In this document: in pieces, positions 20,411 to 29,395 of the stretch
Numbering within the stretch: position 1 is the first letter of the stretch
Layout: each line of letters starts with the position of its first letter
NCBI GenBank assembly: GCA_947243795.1
Contig: OX365932.1
Span: forward strand, 372,001-436,000
From: Saccharomyces uvarum
Lineage: Eukaryota > Ascomycota > Saccharomycetes > Saccharomycetales > Saccharomycetaceae
Length of the DNA: 64,000 bases
Reading direction: 5' to 3'
The notes under the pieces: model-generated
The model's database searches: none
Told to the model about the DNA's origin: nothing
The model's input: only the letters and a program-made list of their open reading frames with translations
Position numbers and translations under genes: made by a program

Positions 20411-21517
20411 TCAATGATGCATTTCTTCGGGGCTGTCCATTAACTGAACATAATTACTTGGAATAATACCTGTTTCACCATTTGCTCTTCTTGCCTTCCA
20501 CCACCTACCTTCAATGTCAGAGACTTGTAGAATTTCGTTTTGTTCAAATGAAATTTCGTAAGCATCATCTCCATCTGCGTCGTACGGATACAACGCCTTT
20601 GCCTTGTATACAAAGTTGTCATCACCTATGTCGCTATACAGTCCCAAAGTGTCACCCATTGTAGTTTCTGTGTTACCATTAGAAAAGTCTGTATCAAACG
20701 TGTGACCGGCATTCGTATTTGCAGTTTGATTGTTGCTGTTGTTGTTAGCATCTTTGGCGTTGCTAGTACTATTGATGCGTTGTTGTAAAGTGTTTAAATG
20801 ATCATTCACAGCATCCGATGTATTGGGCTGGGTATTCTCGAAGCCAGCCAATGCTGTAGACGACACGTAATGTGAGTGTGAAGGTTGCTGTTGTGGATAT
20901 CCATCAAAGTGTGTCGCGTAACCTGAATCTCGGGCAGGATCATTGTATACATTATTTTGGTAAGGTGTGGTGATTCTATTGCCTCTACGACGAGCTCTGT
21001 GAAGAGAATTCTCCAATGGGGAAGGTCTGATACCTTTAATGGAAAACGAATCAATCCATCTGTTGGTTGGAGAAGCATTGTCACCACCATAGTACAAAAT
21101 CCAGATCAAATTTATGATTGATAGTAAGATGACACCAGCAGAAGCAGCGGCTTTCTTGGATCCATCTGCATACACCAAGTTTGTTGCACTGTTGGTATTG
21201 TACACAAATGCCACCGCGATAGACGTGGTGAGGAAAATCTTGTAATGATCGACTAAATCAAAACAATAAAACAGAAACAGCGAGCAAATGACCAAAAATT
21301 GATAGACTATCCCCCACCAAGTGAAACGTGGGAAGGACTCGTCGGTGGATGCAGAAGAGATGGAGCCCGCGATGGCGATGACCCATGAGACGATGGCCAG
21401 AGATATAGAAGATATAGCGAACGGATCAGCATAGAAGTTCTTCATATTGAAAGAATGATCTGTGGCCATACGTGTGGCCTTGCGAGGAGGGGGTCTTATC
21501 TTCGATGACACCGACAT
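20411..21517 (-). CDS. SHO1: Sho1, osmosensor scaffold of the HOG pathway
   Basis: Plasma-membrane adaptor that recruits Pbs2, Ste11 and Fus1 in osmotic, filamentous and mating signalling. 368 residues (367 recalled). Four membrane segments occupy about residues 32-160 (for example VSWVIAIAGSI, VYQFLVICSLFLFYCF, and AAASAGVILLSIINLIWILY). A Ser/Asn-rich linker follows. The C-terminal SH3 domain, about 300-360, shows ALYPYDADGDDAYEISFEQN, WWKARR and GIIPSNYVQL, the intact ALYDY, WW and SNYV ligand-binding motifs. Start MSVSSKIRPPPRKATRM is the first ATG. Confidence 0.97.
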   Translation of the reverse strand: MSVSSKIRPPPRKATRMATDHSFNMKNFYADPFAISSISLAIVSWVIAIAGSISSASTDESFPRFTWWGIVYQFLVICSLFLFYCFDLVDHYKIFLTTSIAVAFVYNTNSATNLVYADGSKKAAASAGVILLSIINLIWILYYGGDNASPTNRWIDSFSIKGIRPSPLENSLHRARRRGNRITTPYQNNVYNDPARDSGYATHFDGYPQQQPSHSHYVSSTALAGFENTQPNTSDAVNDHLNTLQQRINSTSNAKDANNNSNNQTANTNAGHTFDTDFSNGNTETTMGDTLGLYSDIGDDNFVYKAKALYPYDADGDDAYEISFEQNEILQVSDIEGRWWKARRANGETGIIPSNYVQLMDSPEEMHH

Positions 21518-21974
21518 GCTTCAGGAACGTGCTTTGGTGCTTTTGAAATGGCGTTGATCTATAATTTCAAACGCAGTTTTTGAACTAGTAAGCTAGCTAC
21601 AGTTAAAGCGTGTTTCCCTTTGACAGTTTTGCTGGTTGAGTAAAGCTGACGCGATAGACAATGGCACCTCAGAGAAAACGGGGCTCAATGATTCTGCTAG
21701 AACTGCTATGTTCTTTGCATATAGCAGCAATCGCTGAAGTTTTTCTACTACGTATAGAGCAATGGCCCGACTCCGAAACCAATAAGTTTGGTTGTGTAAA
21801 TAAAATATACGCGTTGGGAATGTAAAACGCGATTAGGAATTCTGGATTAACGCTGGTGGGGTGGAAGTTATTAATAGGATGTTACGCGGGTATGTAGGTT
21901 CAAGGGTCTATGTACGTATGAAATGGGGAGGGGGGGCAGTGTGCGATAAATAAGTGGATATAGTTTTGTTTGAT
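21518..21974. other. SHO1 promoter / AVT6 3' region
   Basis: 457 bp without a gene between two minus-strand genes. No element I can name with support. The G-run GGAGGGGGGGCAG near 21930 lies just past the AVT6 stop. Confidence 0.5.
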
Positions 21975-23330
21975 CTAGTTTAGTTTTAGAGCTGCCGTCA
22001 GGCAGGTAACCATGATTAGTAGCCCCAAAATAAAGAGACCAAGGCCGGAGTACTTGAAAAGCCTCGTTGGGAGGGGTGTATCTGCCCTGTGCTCTGTCCC
22101 TATTAGCTTGTAGCCAAAAAGCCCCGGCAAAATAAAAGAGATAGAGGTGGAACCAGTGGCCCCCACGATGGCTAGCACATGGGCCAAAGAGGATACCGAG
22201 ATTGCGACGTAATATGACGCGACCAGGATACCACACGTTATGATGACAAAGCTCTTGCCCCTCAAGGGAGTGTCCTTAGGTTGGTAAATCGGCTCTTCTT
22301 CGATGACCTCGTTGATGTCGAGGCTATTGTCACGGATCAACGGGGAGCTTTCATTGGGGACAGTGCGGCCAGTGCGGCCAGCCACCGACGTAGTACTTGT
22401 AGTAGCATTCTCCTCTGTAAAATATTGTAGAATCTGGTGGATGGAGGCCCTCGCCGGATGGCACTGTAGTGGGAAGGCTAGCATCACCAGCAGCACGATC
22501 GCTATTCTGCCAACGGTGCTCGAGACAGTCTGTGGGTAAAGCATAATGATGTTTCCGATGATGTTGTCACCAAACGTTAGATAGCCAGCGCACCCGATGG
22601 CGATATACAAGGCAAGGGCCAAAGAGATAGAAATCAGCGGGATCTTCATCACATGCTCGAACCGGACCGACTTCTGCTCGTTGATTATCGAGAACATGTT
22701 GTGATGGCATGTATAGGCGAATACGAAAATCGGTAGAGTGTTCAGCACGTTCAAGTCGTGCGATTGCTGGGGGAAGAAGTACGAGACCCGGCCTTTCAAC
22801 TGCAAGATCTCGTCTGAGGGAACCACATAGTGCACCAGCACCAAAACACACAGGTACGCAACGGAGGAGATGGCTATCATCGAGGCGTACCTCAGCGAGT
22901 TCAGTTTCTTCAAAAACGACAGTGGAGCCACGAAGAAAAGCATGATCAGCGAGATTTGCACGTTCCTGCTCAGCAGCCATGCATTCCCAGTCCACGTGGA
23001 CATGATCTGGGGCATCAAGTCCCCAACCACAATCATGTACGAGACCCCAACCCCAAAACATTTGACCGCGATTGCCAGATCAAACACGATGCTCAATCTT
23101 GGGTTGATCAGCCGGGTCAACGCACTAAAGGAAGCCTTCCCAGGTTCCACGTACCTGGCCACACGGGCTTGTATGAACAGACTCTGCATGGCACAAGCCC
23201 CACAGATCACGATCATCACCACTCCGGGCACCAGCCCAAACGGTTTGAAGGCATAAGGCATGGCCAAAATTCCAGCACCGCACGCCGTGTGCAACAGCGT
23301 TAACACGCCAGATCTAATACTAGTCACCAT
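21975..23330 (-). CDS. AVT6: Avt6, vacuolar aspartate/glutamate exporter
   Basis: Member of the AAAP (amino acid/auxin permease) family; Avt6 exports acidic amino acids from the vacuole. 451 residues (448 recalled). About eleven hydrophobic segments are spread over the whole protein, starting with the family motif GVLTLLHTACGAGILAMPYA (about residues 8-27). A hydrophilic loop at about 305-345 carries Thr/Ser/Glu before the last membrane segments. Base composition is unlike the neighbours: hand counts of several 60-base lines give about 52% GC, and many long antisense frames result from this. The stop leaves a 457-bp gap before SHO1. Divergent from SCS2. Confidence 0.95.
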   Translation of the reverse strand: MVTSIRSGVLTLLHTACGAGILAMPYAFKPFGLVPGVVMIVICGACAMQSLFIQARVARYVEPGKASFSALTRLINPRLSIVFDLAIAVKCFGVGVSYMIVVGDLMPQIMSTWTGNAWLLSRNVQISLIMLFFVAPLSFLKKLNSLRYASMIAISSVAYLCVLVLVHYVVPSDEILQLKGRVSYFFPQQSHDLNVLNTLPIFVFAYTCHHNMFSIINEQKSVRFEHVMKIPLISISLALALYIAIGCAGYLTFGDNIIGNIIMLYPQTVSSTVGRIAIVLLVMLAFPLQCHPARASIHQILQYFTEENATTSTTSVAGRTGRTVPNESSPLIRDNSLDINEVIEEEPIYQPKDTPLRGKSFVIITCGILVASYYVAISVSSLAHVLAIVGATGSTSISFILPGLFGYKLIGTEHRADTPLPTRLFKYSGLGLFILGLLIMVTCLTAALKLN

Positions 23331-23611
23331 AATGCACGCTCTCTCCTGCTTCTGGTCTGTCTACGCTTTCATGCACGTACTCCAACACTGTTTACTTGTA
23401 GTCGCTATAGATAAGCTCTCAGATCCCTTAAACGTGCGTGGTGATCTGCCTTCTCGCCCTCACTTTTTTTTTCGCTTGTTGTTTTCCCAAGGTGAATAGT
23501 CGATCGGGATTTTAGCAGAAAGTGCATTGTGTAATGTGTGGTGTGTTTTGACGTAGAGCGTGAGTTAGTAGTCTAGTTAAAAGGGTATTCTGCAATTTCC
23601 ACGAACTAAAT
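23331..23611. promoter_or_regulatory. Divergent AVT6-SCS2 promoter
   Basis: 281 bp shared by two diverging genes. A T-rich run at 23464-23472 is the only obvious feature. Confidence 0.5.
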
Positions 23612-24349
23612 ATGTCAGCTGTTGAAATTTCCCCTGATGTGTTGGTGTACAAGTCTCCATTGACGGAGCAATCGACGGAATACGCCAGTATTTCCAACAA
23701 CTCAGACCAGACCGTTGCATTCAAGGTCAAGACCACAGCTCCAAAGTTCTACTGCGTAAGACCTAACGCCGCGGTCGTGGCTCCCGGCGAGACGATCCAG
23801 GTCCAGGTCATCTTCCTGGGTCTGACTGAAGAGCCTGCCGCGGACTTCAAGTGCCGTGACAAGTTTCTGGTTATCACGTTGCCTTCTCCCTACGACCTCA
23901 ATGGCAAGGCTGTGGCAGATGTTTGGTCTAACTTGGAGGCTGAATTTAAACAACAGGCCATCTCCAAAAAAATAAAAGTTAAATACTTGGTAAGTCCAGA
24001 CGTACGTCCACCACAAGCGAACCAAAATACACAGGATAGCAAGGATATCGTTGAGCCCGTGGCCCAGGAAAGTGTGCCAAGGGAAGAATTTTCCATGGTA
24101 GACGAAAGAGAAGCCCCTGCTGAACTGGAAACCGAGCCACCTGTTCAAATAAAGAAAGAAGACGTTCCCCCTGCCATCCAGGAAACTGTTTCCCACGAAA
24201 ATGAGAAGCACACCTCTAACAGCGCTCCAGCCCCAAAGAGCCAAATAAAGGAACCTGCAACCCTGCCTGCAGAAAACGAATCGTCCAGCATGGGTCTATT
24301 CATATTGGTTGCTCTTCTTATCTTGGTTTTGGGTTGGTTCTACAAATAA
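23612..24349 (+). CDS. SCS2: Scs2, VAP-type ER membrane tether
   Basis: Integral ER protein that binds FFAT-motif proteins (Opi1, Osh proteins), tethers ER to plasma membrane and controls phospholipid genes. 245 residues (244 recalled). The MSP domain covers about residues 1-126: MSAVEISPDVLVYKSPLTEQ, then SNNSDQTVAFKVKTTAPKFY, which is the VAP signature with the phosphate/FFAT-binding surface. Next is an acidic, Pro/Glu-rich linker, then a C-terminal tail anchor at about 226-244 (GLFILVALLILVLGWFY). The first 300 bases are very GC-rich (one 60-base line is 67% GC), the rest is not. Confidence 0.97.
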   Translation: MSAVEISPDVLVYKSPLTEQSTEYASISNNSDQTVAFKVKTTAPKFYCVRPNAAVVAPGETIQVQVIFLGLTEEPAADFKCRDKFLVITLPSPYDLNGKAVADVWSNLEAEFKQQAISKKIKVKYLVSPDVRPPQANQNTQDSKDIVEPVAQESVPREEFSMVDEREAPAELETEPPVQIKKEDVPPAIQETVSHENEKHTSNSAPAPKSQIKEPATLPAENESSSMGLFILVALLILVLGWFYK

Positions 24350-24827
24350 CAAGGTGGAAAATTAAGGATATAGCTATATTCTAAATATATGTATATGCTT
24401 TTTGCCCTTTTCTTCCTTTTCGTCTTTTTGTTGTTTTTTTCTGTTTCTTACAAGCTCTCTTTATTGTTTCCTTTCCCAATTGTATTACAATCTACCAGTG
24501 TAAAGGGACCAGACCATACCTTTTTAATTTTTATATAATATTATTTTTTTGTGTACGAAAATAATTGACAATTATATTACTATCCTAAGTTAAAGGCTAT
24601 GCCGTTTCTGCATGCATTCTTGTATCTTCTGGGTGGCGGGTGCCATCTCTGCTAAGTCTTCATTAATCGCAAATTTGTAGGGGGGTAGCCTTCAATGCAC
24701 ACTAGGAAAGATTCCATAGGGGGGTGGAGACTAAATTGGCTTATAAAAATGTATATATCTGTCTAATCGACTTGTCTTACAGTAAATCACAGGGCGGGAA
24801 GAGAACCTGAGCACTGGACACGTCAAC
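24350..24827. promoter_or_regulatory. SCS2 3' region and promoter of the YER121W-like ORF
   Basis: 478 bp. The right part has two AGGGGGG runs (24679-24685, 24718-24724) fitting the stress response element AGGGG bound by Msn2/Msn4, followed by TATAAAA at 24742-24748, 80 bp before the small ORF. This is a compact inducible-type promoter. Confidence 0.6.
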
Positions 24828-24962
24828 ATGAACCCACTACACTGGATTTTGACGACTCCAGAACCTGAAGAGGCGCAAGGTCAGGAAACTTTACAAAACG
24901 TGGACCACAGCCCCTTTGCCGTAAATGATGGTTTCAACCCGAGTACACCTAATGAATGTTAG
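24828..24962 (+). CDS. Small ORF at the YER121W position, possibly frameshifted
   Basis: A 44-residue frame (starting MNPLHWILTTPEPEEAQGQE, ending STPNEC) in the place and strand of S. cerevisiae YER121W, a 114-residue protein of unknown function. A second frame begins at an ATG inside its end (24952) and runs to 25062, 36 more residues (NVSIYFKCDWPTATRQ, ending EALGF). The two overlap by 11 bases in different frames, as a single indel in a longer ORF would give. Alternatives are two unrelated small frames or an annotated S. cerevisiae ORF that is itself not conserved. A TATA box and two STRE-like sites sit directly upstream, which supports transcription. No known domain. Confidence 0.45.
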   Translation: MNPLHWILTTPEPEEAQGQETLQNVDHSPFAVNDGFNPSTPNEC

Positions 24963-25225
24963 TATATACTTTAAATGCGACTGGCCCACTGCAACGCGGC
25001 AATCTGTCCATAATGTCAACAAAGTCGATACTGGAGACGATCAAGAAGCTTTGGGTTTTTAACACAACAAACTAAAATAACGGGGGAATGAGGTAACTGC
25101 TATATGCAGATGTTGTGCCCGTTCCTATGTACCGAACAGATATTCATTACGATATAAAACTGAAAAATAATAACAATAATAATAGTGGAAAAAAAAAGTT
25201 GTTTCAAGTAAAAAAGGAGGTTAAC
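24963..25225. other. 3' region of the YER121W-like ORF and GLO3
   Basis: Includes the second small frame (24952-25062). The remainder up to the GLO3 stop is A-rich and fits two converging transcript ends. Confidence 0.5.
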
Positions 25226-26704
25226 TCACTTTCTTAGGTAGTCTCTCAGATAACTACCTAGCTTTTCCGCACCTTGTTCAACAACGTCTCTTAACATTTG
25301 TAATTCATCATCTGTAGTAGCATTAAAATCAATGAATCCATTACCGTTGGTGTTACGGCCATCGGATGAACTGGATCCCATCCCGTTCACATCACTATTG
25401 ATCGGATTACCATATTCGTCCACGTCTTCGCCAAAATACGAAGATGATGAGATCGATGTGGCATTATCGAACGTCTTTAACTTATCATGTGCTTCCTTGT
25501 TGACTACCTCATCAAATGAACCACGACCAAAAAGCTGATCAGAAGAAATAGCCTTTTGTGTGCCGTATCTTTCGGCAATTCTTCCTGTATATCTTGGACC
25601 CTGGGCTACTTTTTGAGATTCTTTTTGTTGTTTAGCTAATTCGTTAGCGTCATTCATGGTCATACCAAATCCTAATTTAGCGAACTTCGGTGTTAAAGTA
25701 TCTTGATGCTGGTTTCTATTTGTATCAGAGTTGCTTGGAGGGTCATTCAAGAAGTCACTGAATTCATCAGACTGTGTATTGATATCATCTATACTGTCAT
25801 TATTGTTACTTTTGCCGCTGCTATTAATGAATTGGGAATCGTAATCATTTTGTCTAATCTTGCTGCCAGAAGATTTATTAGTGAATTCATCGTCCTTTTC
25901 TTGTTGAGCGTCTTTCTCAAACTGGTCAAACAAATCGTCTGCTTGCGATTTGTCCACTTTCTTGGCGGTTAGTCTTGTGGGCTTTCTTGCTGATGATAAA
26001 ATCGAGTGCTTTTTTTTGTCTGAAGAGTTCAATACTGGCTTTTTTCTGCTTGCTGTTAAGATTGAGCTTCTTGTTTTGGTGGCTGCAGTCTTTGTGGTAT
26101 TATTGGAGGCTAATGAACCTGAACTCACATTAATCTTAGAACTAGAATTAGAATTCGAGTTTGGTTTTTGCCAATTGGAGAAAAAATCATCAACACTGTT
26201 TTCTTTGGAATTCGATCTAGAGGCATCGGAATCGGTGTCCAATGGAGAATCCGCGTCGTCTTGGTTATTCAAGACCAAAGCCGATGGATACAATTCCATA
26301 TCTTTTTGAACCTTCTTGTCCAGGTGTAGCTTATATTTCTTGGCCACGGGGCTCGTGTATTTTGTTTTAGCGTCGATATTTGCGGTGTTCAATAGCTGTT
26401 TCCCGTTGTTCTTTAAAAAGAAATCACGAGCCTTATGGTTCCCTCCTAGCTTGAATCTTCTCAGATTATTAATTGTCCATTTATCCAACGTAGAAGACTT
26501 TACAAAAGTTATATGAACACCCATGTTTCTATGCACGGCAGAGCATTGGATACACAGCATTACGCCAAATGGAACTGATGTCCAGGTGGGGTTCTTGTTC
26601 CCACAATCAAAGCAAACTCGATTTTCCATGTTAGTACCTAGTTTCTGGAAAACCTGTTGAGTGGTTTGCTCCGTGGCAAAGGATTCTCCCTCATCGCTAC
26701 TCAT
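25226..26704 (-). CDS. GLO3: Glo3, ARF GTPase-activating protein
   Basis: ArfGAP of COPI vesicles in Golgi-to-ER transport (ArfGAP2/3 type). 492 residues (493 recalled). The zinc finger is at about residues 31-70: [20 protein letters not shown], then [20 protein letters not shown]. This gives CX2CX16CX2C with the catalytic arginine in VHRNMG. The middle is Ser/Asn-rich with a basic BoCCS-type coatomer-binding region. The C-terminal part holds the Glo3-type repeats ([29 protein letters not shown]) and an amphipathic end, [17 protein letters not shown], probably the curvature-sensing helix. Start [13 protein letters not shown] is the first ATG. Confidence 0.97.
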   Translation of the reverse strand: MSSDEGESFATEQTTQQVFQKLGTNMENRVCFDCGNKNPTWTSVPFGVMLCIQCSAVHRNMGVHITFVKSSTLDKWTINNLRRFKLGGNHKARDFFLKNNGKQLLNTANIDAKTKYTSPVAKKYKLHLDKKVQKDMELYPSALVLNNQDDADSPLDTDSDASRSNSKENSVDDFFSNWQKPNSNSNSSSKINVSSGSLASNNTTKTAATKTRSSILTASRKKPVLNSSDKKKHSILSSARKPTRLTAKKVDKSQADDLFDQFEKDAQQEKDDEFTNKSSGSKIRQNDYDSQFINSSGKSNNNDSIDDINTQSDEFSDFLNDPPSNSDTNRNQHQDTLTPKFAKLGFGMTMNDANELAKQQKESQKVAQGPRYTGRIAERYGTQKAISSDQLFGRGSFDEVVNKEAHDKLKTFDNATSISSSSYFGEDVDEYGNPINSDVNGMGSSSSDGRNTNGNGFIDFNATTDDELQMLRDVVEQGAEKLGSYLRDYLRK

Positions 26705-27157
26705 TGCTGTTAAGATGTACGCTAACTCGTTTTAACAGATTCAAAGCACAGGTCTAACAAAAGTCTACCTTTTTTTTTTTCAATATCACCTTGATCTCTC
26801 CTAATGTAATACGCCAGCTAGATCTTGTTTATGCAAAAAAAAAGTTGCTTTTTCGAAAAATCACCGCGTCGTGAATAGTGATCAAATGATACTATTTTTC
26901 CTTTTGTGTCATAGATAATAGCAATAGTAAGATTAAAATTTTAGGCATTCTTATTGGGGGTTAAAAGAGCAGTTTGGACAGTAGCAAGATTACAGCATTT
27001 GTAACACACTGGTACTGGTATTATTCGCTGCTTATAGTAAGGAAGATAATCCCATATCGCGAGAATTGTCTGCTATTTAGGGTATAAGTGTTGCGGTCTA
27101 CTAGGTAAAAGTGATATCTCAATTTGAAGGAAAGTATAAAAAAGAAGCAAGAGGAAG
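26705..27157. promoter_or_regulatory. Divergent GLO3-YCK3 promoter
   Basis: 453 bp between diverging genes, with poly-T and poly-A runs near 26770 and 26836 that could exclude nucleosomes. No recognised factor site. Confidence 0.5.
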
Positions 27158-28732
27158 ATGTCCCAACGTTCCTCACAACACATTGTAGGTATTCATTATG
27201 CTGTAGGTCCTAAGATTGGTGAAGGTTCCTTCGGGGTGATTTTTGAGGGGGAGAATATACTCCATTCGGGTCAATCCCAAACTGGCAGCAAGAGAGATTC
27301 CAGCATAATAATGGCCAACGAGCCCGTCGCAATCAAATTCGAACCGCGGCATTCGGATGCTCCTCAATTGAGAGACGAGTTCAGAGCCTACAGGATATTA
27401 AACGGCTGCGTCGGAATCCCTCATGCCTATTATTTTGGCCAAGAGGGTATGCATAACATTTTGATCATAGATTTACTGGGGCCCTCGTTGGAAGATCTTT
27501 TTGAATGGTGTGGGAGAACGTTTTCCGTCAAAACGACTTGTATGGTAGCAAAGCAGATGATTGATAGAGTTAGAGCAATTCACGAGCATGATTTGATTTA
27601 TCGCGATATTAAACCCGATAATTTCTTAATATCTCAATATCAAAGATTATCACCTGAGGGGAAAGTCACCAAATCATGTGCCTCTTCCTCCAATAACGAT
27701 CCTAATTTAATTTATATGGTAGATTTTGGTATGGCAAAGCAATATAGAGATCCAAGAACCAAACAACATATACCCTACCGTGAAAGGAAATCATTGAGTG
27801 GCACCGCAAGATATATGTCTATCAATACTCATTTCGGTAGAGAGCAGTCGCGTAGAGATGATTTAGAATCTCTCGGTCATGTTTTTTTCTATTTCCTAAG
27901 GGGATCTTTGCCATGGCAAGGTCTGAAAGCACCAAATAACAAATTAAAATACGAAAAAATTGGTATGACCAAACAGAAATTGAATCCCGATGATCTTTTG
28001 TCCAACAATGCTATTCCATATCAGTTTGCCACATATCTAAAATATGCACGTTCTTTAAAATTCGAGGAAGATCCCGATTACGATTATTTAATCTCATTAA
28101 TGGACGACGCCTTGAGATTGAACAATTTAGAGGATGATGGGCATTATGATTGGATGGAATTGAATAATGGCAAAGGCTGGAATATAAAAGTCAACAGAAG
28201 GGCTAACTTGCATGGGTACGGCAATCCGAATCCAAGGGCTAATGGCAACACCACAAGAAATAATACTAATATGAATTCAAAAACCCGAAATACAACGCCT
28301 GTGCCGACAGCTAAGCAACAAGCTCAAAATAGCAATAACAACAAGGACAATTCGAAATCTAGAATCTCATCAAACCCACAAAGTTTTGTTAAACAACAAC
28401 TTTTGAAGAAAAATGAGCCCAATAATAAATATATTCCAGAAACACATTCAAATCTTCAACGACCAATGAAAAGTCAAAGCCAAACGTACGACTCTATCAG
28501 TCATCCTCAAAATTCACCATTTGTAACATATTCAAGCTTAAAACCCAATCCTAAAAGAAGTACTAACGAGCATAACTTATCAAGTCACTATTCAAATTTT
28601 GCGAATAAGAATATTAATTATCAAAGCCAACAAAACTACGAACAAGAAAACGATGCTTATTCAAATAACGAAAATGAGGCATTTTGTTCTAAGTTTTATA
28701 ACTACTGTTGTTGCTGTTTTTGTTGCTGTTGA
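27158..28732 (+). CDS. YCK3: Yck3, vacuolar casein kinase I
   Basis: Palmitoylated CK1 on the vacuole that phosphorylates Vps41 and Mon1 and limits vacuole fusion. 524 residues, as recalled. The kinase domain is at about 14-330: GEGSFGVIFEG glycine loop, VAIKFEP lysine, LIYRDIKPDNFLI catalytic loop, VDFGMAKQYRDP (DFG) and the CK1 signature SLSGTARYMSINTH. The tail is Asn/Ser-rich. It ends in YCCCCFCCC, a palmitoylation cluster that reaches the vacuole through the AP-3 route instead of the prenyl-type end. Start MSQRSSQHIVGIHY is the first ATG. Confidence 0.97.
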   Translation: MSQRSSQHIVGIHYAVGPKIGEGSFGVIFEGENILHSGQSQTGSKRDSSIIMANEPVAIKFEPRHSDAPQLRDEFRAYRILNGCVGIPHAYYFGQEGMHNILIIDLLGPSLEDLFEWCGRTFSVKTTCMVAKQMIDRVRAIHEHDLIYRDIKPDNFLISQYQRLSPEGKVTKSCASSSNNDPNLIYMVDFGMAKQYRDPRTKQHIPYRERKSLSGTARYMSINTHFGREQSRRDDLESLGHVFFYFLRGSLPWQGLKAPNNKLKYEKIGMTKQKLNPDDLLSNNAIPYQFATYLKYARSLKFEEDPDYDYLISLMDDALRLNNLEDDGHYDWMELNNGKGWNIKVNRRANLHGYGNPNPRANGNTTRNNTNMNSKTRNTTPVPTAKQQAQNSNNNKDNSKSRISSNPQSFVKQQLLKKNEPNNKYIPETHSNLQRPMKSQSQTYDSISHPQNSPFVTYSSLKPNPKRSTNEHNLSSHYSNFANKNINYQSQQNYEQENDAYSNNENEAFCSKFYNYCCCCFCCC

Positions 28733-29395
28733 TAAAGTAACTTTATCTTTCTTTTCTCCTTTTTCCCCTTTTTGTTGATGTCTTTAGTGTTTTCCTTTTT
28801 ATTGTTTTCAATTCATGACTTTTTAAAATTGTATTTTTATTGTATTTCTATTTCCCCTTTAATTTTTATTTATCATTTTAAGATAATCGAATATAGAGAA
28901 GATAAAGAAAGTAACAAAAAGAAGAAAAATGGGACAAGAAAGGAAAGTCAGCATACCGGTTTCCACTTCTGTATATTCTTTTGACCTACCTACTCCACCT
29001 ACATTTTTTAATCCTCCGTTGAAATTATTATATTATATCTATCTTTAAATACTATATTATTGCATTTTTTTACTAGAATATCCCTAACACTATGTAATCC
29101 ATGATCACTTAAGACTTACAGAACTAAAAAGAATCAAACTTCCTTTTATTTAATGTTTATTTCTGCCCGTGCCAGTTTATGTTAAATCATGGTAGAACAA
29201 AACTAGACATAAATGTTTCAGAACTGGCAAATGGTAAAAAAACAACCCTTAGTCGTAGATATGTCTTGATTTTGATTTGTATTTCATAAAACCGTGATGA
29301 GTAAATTTTCTTTATTCAAATGTAACTTTCTTGATCAAAACCATGTTCCTCATATTAGTATGAACAATGAGCAAGTAATTTTAAGGACTCAAAAA
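28733..29395. terminator. Convergent 3' region of YCK3 and DSE1
   Basis: 663 bp, strongly A/T-rich, with no credible gene on either strand. It holds two transcript ends; short frames inside are low-complexity. Confidence 0.6.

Noticed and set aside
22567-23303. Long antisense frames through AVT6
   Set aside because: They arise from the high GC of AVT6; AVT6 itself is a clear permease with family motifs.
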